In this document: piece by piece, positions 42,101 through 45,719 of the stretch | Position numbering within the stretch: the first letter of the stretch is position 1 | Layout: each line of letters starts with the position of its first letter | Source of the DNA: Levilactobacillus parabrevis ATCC 53295 | GTDB lineage: Bacteria; Bacillota; Bacilli; Lactobacillales; Lactobacillaceae | Assembly (NCBI RefSeq): GCF_001434055.1 | Contig: NZ_AZCZ01000019.1 | Location: forward strand, 1 to 45,719 | DNA length: 45,719 bases | Reading direction: 5' to 3' | Position numbers and translations under genes: made by a program | The notes under the pieces: model-generated | What the model was told of the DNA's origin: nothing | The model's input: the letters and a program-made list of their open reading frames with translations, nothing else | Database searches by the model: none

Positions 42101-43729
42101 TTATTTAGCGTGCTTTGCTAAGGCATCTTCGATGGTCTTAACGATAGCACCCTTACCAGCGATCATTTGGCTGAAGTAGTTTTCAACCTTTTCACCCAAA
42201 CCAACGGCGTAAAGATCTTGACCGAAGATGGAAGTGTTGGTCAGAACATCCTTCAAGTGGGCGTGAACATCAGTAGGTTCGCCTAACTTGATGTCACCAA
42301 CGTACTTCTTCAAGTCATCCATCATAGGATCTGGACTTGGTTCGAAGGCTTCACCTTCATCGTTGACAGCCATCAGGTAACGGAACCAGCCGGCAATCGT
42401 CAATGGAATGAATTCCAAGGTCGAAGGATCAAAGCCGTCGCGGTCAACGTATTGCTTGATAGTTACCCCGTAACGAACTGGGATCTTCTGCGACGTATCG
42501 GTAGCAATCCGTTGTGGCGTATCAGGAATGTAAGGGTTAGGCAAACGCTTCGTAACCAATTGGTCGATGAACTCCTTAGGATTGATAACCTTAGGATCCG
42601 TAACAACTGGCAAGCCTTCAACGTAACCGATTTGCTTGATAACACCGACCAGGTCCTTGTTTTGTAATTCGTCAGAGATTGACTTGAATTGCAGAACACT
42701 ACCAAAGATAGCTAAGGACGTGTGCAGTGGGTTCAGGCAGGTCGTAACTTTCATTTCGTCAGCTTCGCCAACCGTCTTACGATCAGTTAAGATCACACCG
42801 GCGTCTTCAAACTTTGGCCGACCATTAGGGAAGTTGTCTTCAACAACTAAATAGTGAACTTCTTCAGTGTTGGTGAATGGTGCAATGTTGGTGTGCTTTG
42901 GCGTGTGGATGATCTTGTAGTCATCGAAGCCAGATTCCTTCAACTTAGCACTAACTGTTTCAGATGGGTTTGGCGTGATCCGGTCGATCATGGAAAGTGG
43001 GAAGCTAATCTTCTTGCTGTCTTGTAAGTAGTCTAAGAAGTCTTGGCCCACGAAGCCATTTTCTTTCCAGCCCTTGGCAATCGTCAAGACACTGTCCTTT
43101 AACTTGTCCCCGTTGTTGGAGAAGTTATCGGTACTCATCAGAGTTAATGGCGTTGCGCCGTTTTGGAAACGACCTAACAGTAAGGCAACTAAGCCAGCCA
43201 TGTTCCCCTTAGGTGCTGCTGGACCAGCGGCTAAGTCAGCCTTGGTGATGTCGTTCAAGTCACCAGCAACCGTCTTTAAGTTGTAACCCTTTTCAGTAAT
43301 AGAGAAGGAAACCACTTGCAGTGAAGGTGCCTTGAAGATTTCTTGCATCCGTTTCCAGTCAGATTCACGTGCTGGCGTAGCGAACAGTGATTCAGTAACT
43401 GAAGCAAACAATTCCTTGTCAAAGTTACCATCAGCCTTGGTAACGACCCGTAAGATCCGATCGTTAAATGGCTTGTAAACATTATCGACAACTGAGTTAT
43501 CGTAGGTATCGGCTACAATAACACCAGAATCCAATTCGCCTTTTTCAATTAAAGTGTTGGCAATGGATGCGTGGAATGCCCGGAACAAGTTACCCCCACC
43601 AAAGTGAACCCAACGTGGGTGTTCGTTTGTTGCCGTCCGTAATTTGTCTTGATCATAAGTAGGAACCGTAATCCCGGCTGCCGTAAAAGCCGCCTTGTTG
43701 TTTAAGTAATCATCCGTTAATTTAACCAT
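42101..43729 (-). CDS. uxuB: D-fructuronate reductase (mannitol dehydrogenase family)
   Basis: A 542-residue polyol dehydrogenase of the mannitol dehydrogenase/UxuB family. It has PRWVHFGGGNLFRAFHASIANTLIE as the nucleotide-binding start, a central FPLSMIDRITPNPS segment, and TTCLNPLHTSLAIFGSVL with the catalytic region (the family pattern has KxxxxNxxH). UxuB reduces D-fructuronate to D-mannonate with NADH, the link between UxaC/UxaE and UxuA. Start at 43729 because AAGGGCGG lies 6 nt upstream; the ATG six codons earlier has no ribosome site. Mannitol or another polyuronate substrate is an alternative; context favours UxuB. Confidence 0.88.
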   Translation of the reverse strand: MVKLTDDYLNNKAAFTAAGITVPTYDQDKLRTATNEHPRWVHFGGGNLFRAFHASIANTLIEKGELDSGVIVADTYDNSVVDNVYKPFNDRILRVVTKADGNFDKELFASVTESLFATPARESDWKRMQEIFKAPSLQVVSFSITEKGYNLKTVAGDLNDITKADLAAGPAAPKGNMAGLVALLLGRFQNGATPLTLMSTDNFSNNGDKLKDSVLTIAKGWKENGFVGQDFLDYLQDSKKISFPLSMIDRITPNPSETVSAKLKESGFDDYKIIHTPKHTNIAPFTNTEEVHYLVVEDNFPNGRPKFEDAGVILTDRKTVGEADEMKVTTCLNPLHTSLAIFGSVLQFKSISDELQNKDLVGVIKQIGYVEGLPVVTDPKVINPKEFIDQLVTKRLPNPYIPDTPQRIATDTSQKIPVRYGVTIKQYVDRDGFDPSTLEFIPLTIAGWFRYLMAVNDEGEAFEPSPDPMMDDLKKYVGDIKLGEPTDVHAHLKDVLTNTSIFGQDLYAVGLGEKVENYFSQMIAGKGAIVKTIEDALAKHAK

Positions 43730-43805
43730 CTGAAACCGCCCTTTCATTTGTCAAAGTCTCGAACTGTCAAATTCAACTAATGGTCGAACCCATCAGCGCT
43801 GTCCA

Positions 43806-43819
43806 ACTAATATACTAGT
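43806..43819. promoter_or_regulatory. Candidate GntR (FCD) operator upstream of uxuB
   Basis: ACTAATATACTAGT, an almost perfect 14-bp palindrome (one mismatched pair), 76 bases upstream of the uxuB start. It overlaps a perfect ATACTAGTAT palindrome (43812-43821). Confidence 0.6.
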
Positions 43820-43997
43820 ATGACAGTGTAACCGATTTCATAATACAATATTCTCAGGAATTGTCAACTATTTCAATTTAACTAAACCGGGGTTAACCTT
43901 GTTGCACCGCGTCTTTAGGAAAAATTGTAAAGTTTACGTCTTGAAAATATTTCTTTGGCACGAAAATATCTAGTACATTAGTTATGTACGACGTTTA

Positions 43998-44011
43998 AGT
44001 TAGCGCTACCA
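43998..44011. promoter_or_regulatory. cre-like site upstream of uxuB
   Basis: AGTTAGCGCTACCA, minus-strand TGGTAGCGCTAACT, with the central AGCGCT of cre sites. It lies just downstream, in transcription sense, of the LacI-type operator at 44030-44043. Confidence 0.45.
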
Positions 44012-44029
44012 ATTCAATAACCATCGAAA

Positions 44030-44043
44030 TGTTAACGTGAACA
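44030..44043. promoter_or_regulatory. LacI-type operator upstream of uxuB
   Basis: TGTTAACGTGAACA, symmetrical except for one pair, about 300 bases upstream of uxuB. With the GntR-type motif at 43806-43819 this makes uxuB a point where both regulators may act. The gap 43820-44111 contains no ORF. Confidence 0.6.
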
Positions 44044-44111
44044 TTACGTACAGTCATAGTATATCACTTGATATAGAATCTTTAAATCCCTAACTTTGAC
44101 TTCCCGGCAAA

Positions 44112-44141
44112 TAAAAACGCGAAAGCCTATGCCTCCGCGTT
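44112..44141 (-). terminator. Terminator overlapping the end of the HD gene
   Basis: AACGCG (44116-44121) pairs with CGCGTT (44136-44141) with an inner GCC/GGC stem, followed by TTTTTAT on the minus strand. The 5' arm lies within the last codons of the HD gene. Confidence 0.7.
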
Positions 44142-44786
44142 CCATTCCGCTTTATACTCTGCCAAAAAGTCTAACATCACCTGCTGACGGTGTTCAGCGA
44201 CATCTTTAGCAGCTGACGTGTTCATCAGGTCCTTTAGCGTAAGTAGCTTTTCGTAAAAATGATTAATAATTGTCTCGTTATTTAGATTACGATATTCGGC
44301 GTGCGTCATCTCAGTCCGTGGCTTAACGGCTGGGTCATAAATCTTTTCGCCAAAATGGCCACCAAAGTAGATAGCACGGGAAATTCCGATTGCCCCGATG
44401 GCATCTAATCGGTCGGCGTCCTGCACGATTTGGCCTTCGATTGGCAGCGGCTTGGCTGTACCATCTAATGTTTTGTGGTAGGACATGTTATCCATAATCA
44501 AGAAAATCATATCGCTTTGAGCAGCCGTAAATCCCTGTTGAGCCAAGAAATACCGCACTTCTTGACTGGCTTGAGCCGTATCGGCCACCAGCTTTTCATC
44601 GATAACATCGTGAAGATAAGCCGCTGTCACTGTTACCACCCGATTGGCTTCGGGGTAATGTTTTACCAGTCGATCTGCTAGTCCCACAACGCGTTGGATA
44701 TGATCGAAACCGTGGCCGGTCTCATCGTCCCCCATTTTGGCTTGCGAAAACTTCTTTACTTCGTTTAAAATTTTTTCTTCTGTCAT
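44127..44786 (-). CDS. HD-domain phosphohydrolase
   Basis: A 219-residue protein of the HD superfamily (YedJ-like). Metal ligands are visible in ETGHGFDHIQRV (His25, His29), AAYLHDVIDEK (His59-Asp60) and IVQDADRLDAIGAIG (Asp near 128). These enzymes hydrolyse phosphate esters of small molecules or nucleotides; the substrate is unknown. The ATG at 44784-44786 begins one base after the TGA of the upstream tetR gene, so translation is probably coupled. A longer frame is open upstream but lies inside tetR. Confidence 0.85.
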   Translation of the reverse strand: MTEEKILNEVKKFSQAKMGDDETGHGFDHIQRVVGLADRLVKHYPEANRVVTVTAAYLHDVIDEKLVADTAQASQEVRYFLAQQGFTAAQSDMIFLIMDNMSYHKTLDGTAKPLPIEGQIVQDADRLDAIGAIGISRAIYFGGHFGEKIYDPAVKPRTEMTHAEYRNLNNETIINHFYEKLLTLKDLMNTSAAKDVAEHRQQVMLDFLAEYKAEWNAEA

Positions 44787-44787
44787 A

Positions 44788-45435
44788 TCAGTTTGTCTGC
44801 TCCTTTGTAGGTTCATCGTCATTGGCAGGTGGATCGCCAATAAAGCCATAGAAGAACAAGTGCATGAGTTGATCCGCATATTTCTTGTATTCCGTGGCAC
44901 TACCGACCAGTGGATGGCTGGCTGGAGAACTAAAGTATTGCACGTACATATCCAAATACATAATCAGAGCCTTATCGGTAAGTGACGGCGCAATCATCCC
45001 CGCCGCACGACCACGGGCAATGACGCTGTCCCAAAACCGCTCTTTACCATCTTGATAGGCCTGATAGGCTTCATCGTTACCTAACCGACCACCCATGTCG
45101 TCTGCGACAAATTGATAAAAGTCATCGCTCATCTCACCAGCGTAGGTGGTCTTCGTGGTAATCATGAGCTGAATCAATTCCCGAAAAGATCGTGAATGAT
45201 CATCAACCATCCGTTGATAATCGGCATACCCCGTCTCAATAAGTGCCAAGACGACCTGATGACCCAAAGTCAATTTACTGTCAAAATACTTATACAACGT
45301 TACCTGAGAAACCTGCGCCTCGGTCGCCACATCTTTAATGTGGGTCACTTTAAAGCCGTCCCGCATAAATAACTTTTCAGCCGCCCTCAAAATATTCTGC
45401 CGCTGCTGTTCTCGTCGTTGTTGATTCGTCGCCAC
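44788..45435 (-). CDS. TetR-family regulator of the adjacent ABC transporter
   Basis: A 215-residue regulator. HTH at about residues 12-55 (NILRAAEKLFMRDGFKVTHIKDVATEAQVSQVTLYKYFDSK). The GTG at 45433-45435 has AAGGGTGG 8 nt upstream; the frame stays open 16 codons further to an ATG with no ribosome site. It is divergent from the ABC transporter gene at 45610, and a 29-base inverted repeat lies between them. It is co-transcribed with the HD hydrolase. Most likely it represses an efflux or export ABC system, now interrupted at the window edge. Confidence 0.85.
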   Translation of the reverse strand: MATNQQRREQQRQNILRAAEKLFMRDGFKVTHIKDVATEAQVSQVTLYKYFDSKLTLGHQVVLALIETGYADYQRMVDDHSRSFRELIQLMITTKTTYAGEMSDDFYQFVADDMGGRLGNDEAYQAYQDGKERFWDSVIARGRAAGMIAPSLTDKALIMYLDMYVQYFSSPASHPLVGSATEYKKYADQLMHLFFYGFIGDPPANDDEPTKEQTN

Positions 45436-45511
45436 ATTCTTCACCACCCTTTTAAAAACATTTACCGCTGTTAATTTTAGCATACCTCATTTCGGAAGAG
45501 TTTTTAATTTT

Positions 45512-45540
45512 AGTGAACTATTTTGGAAAAATAGTTCACT
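45512..45540. promoter_or_regulatory. TetR operator: 13-bp perfect inverted repeat
   Basis: AGTGAACTATTTT (45512-45524) and AAAATAGTTCACT (45528-45540) are perfect complements around GGA. It ends six bases before the -35 of the ABC transporter promoter and about 77 bases upstream of tetR. Confidence 0.75.
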
Positions 45541-45546
45541 TTTCTA

Positions 45547-45575
45547 TTGACTTCCAGGGGGTGGGGGCTTACGAT
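45547..45575 (+). promoter_or_regulatory. Promoter of the ABC transporter gene
   Basis: TTGACT (45547-45552), a 17-base G-rich spacer and TACGAT (45570-45575), 35 bases upstream of the start codon. Confidence 0.6.
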
Positions 45576-45609
45576 GATAGCGATTTAGAAACCGTGAGGA
45601 GGGATCTAT

Positions 45610-45693
45610 ATGACGAACGAACCAGTCTTACAAATTAATCATCTTCAAAAAAAGTTTGGCCACTTTGAGGCCTTGAAAAATATTACCTTCAAC
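45610..45693 (+). pseudogene. ABC transporter ATP-binding protein, 5' fragment interrupted by an IS end
   Basis: The ATG has AGGAGG 7 nt upstream and encodes MTNEPVLQINHLQKKFGHFE followed by ALKNITF, the usual opening of an ABC ATPase before Walker A. Where a sequence such as (x)xPGEIxGxxGPNGAG should follow, the frame reads into GECQIFCV, which is not ABC-like. The change coincides with GGGGAGTGTCAA, an IS256-type terminal repeat, so the gene is probably split by an insertion. It is divergent from and likely controlled by the TetR gene. The rest of the gene is outside the window. Confidence 0.6.
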
Positions 45694-45719
45694 GGGGAGT
45701 GTCAAATTTTTTGTGTAAA
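45694..45719. mobile_element. Putative IS256-family terminal inverted repeat
   Basis: The last 26 bases begin GGGGAGTGTCAAA and end TTTTTTGTGTAAA. The ending TTGTGTAAA after a T-run resembles terminal repeats of IS256-family elements. The orientation, the exact first base and the transposase cannot be seen because the window ends here. Confidence 0.5.

Noticed and set aside
1-45719. CRISPR array, prophage, rRNA or tRNA genes
   Set aside because: No regularly spaced repeats, phage structural genes or conserved RNA gene sequences were found on reading both strands.

Overview
The window looks like one contig from an obligately heterofermentative member of the Lactobacillaceae, closest in flavour to the Levilactobacillus brevis group. 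This is inferred from the phosphoketolase gene, the hexuronate and gluconate catabolic genes, the LIV-type amino-acid transporter with a CBS-ACT partner, the strong AGGAGG ribosome binding sites and the typical lactobacillus regulators. No species-diagnostic RNA gene is present. Both edges look like insertion-sequence ends: an IS200/IS605-like hairpin near position 140 and an IS256-like terminal repeat at 45694-45719 that interrupts an ABC transporter gene. The window may therefore be a whole contig broken at repeats.

Layout. 1-5,000: a LytTR response regulator, a possible structured minus-strand RNA, a small membrane protein, greA, and a divergent TetR/MFS drug-efflux pair with a perfect operator palindrome. 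4,688-10,217: a branched-chain amino-acid ABC operon (livJHMGF plus a CBS-ACT protein). It is preceded by a good promoter, a short leader ORF with three consecutive TTA leucine codons, and mutually exclusive hairpins ending in a terminator, so it is an attenuator candidate. 10,400-15,900: phosphoketolase (xpkA), a HutC-type GntR regulator, YbaK deacylase, a membrane protein with an HELSH motif, and a lone YefM-like antitoxin under an SOS-box-like palindrome. 15,880-19,030: a second MFS pump, a short secreted peptide and a condensation-type acyltransferase.

17,480-44,030 is the core of the window: a hexuronate/gluconate catabolic island, almost all on the minus strand. Module A is gph1-uxaE-uxaC1, module B is GH31 glycosidase-gph2-uxaC2. 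The shared lower pathway is kduI-uxuA-kdgK and uxuB-aldose epimerase. Gluconate genes (gntK, gnd and a 2-hydroxyacid dehydrogenase) sit beside it. Uronates would be isomerised by UxaC, tagaturonate epimerised to fructuronate by UxaE, reduced by UxuB, dehydrated by UxuA and phosphorylated by KdgK. The KDPG aldolase is not in this window. Gluconate would enter the 6-phosphogluconate/phosphoketolase pathway through GntK, Gnd and XpkA.

Two operator families can be read by eye across the island. TGTTNACGTNAACA-like sites with a central CG lie at kduI, gph1, lacI, uxuB and the secreted peptide, and probably bind the LacI protein encoded here. A second 14-bp motif (ACTnATATAnnAnT) lies at the FCD-type gntR, the GH31 operon, gnd and uxuB. 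Catabolite-responsive (cre-like) sites accompany several of them. The right edge (44,100-45,719) holds an HD hydrolase, a TetR regulator and the interrupted ABC transporter gene.
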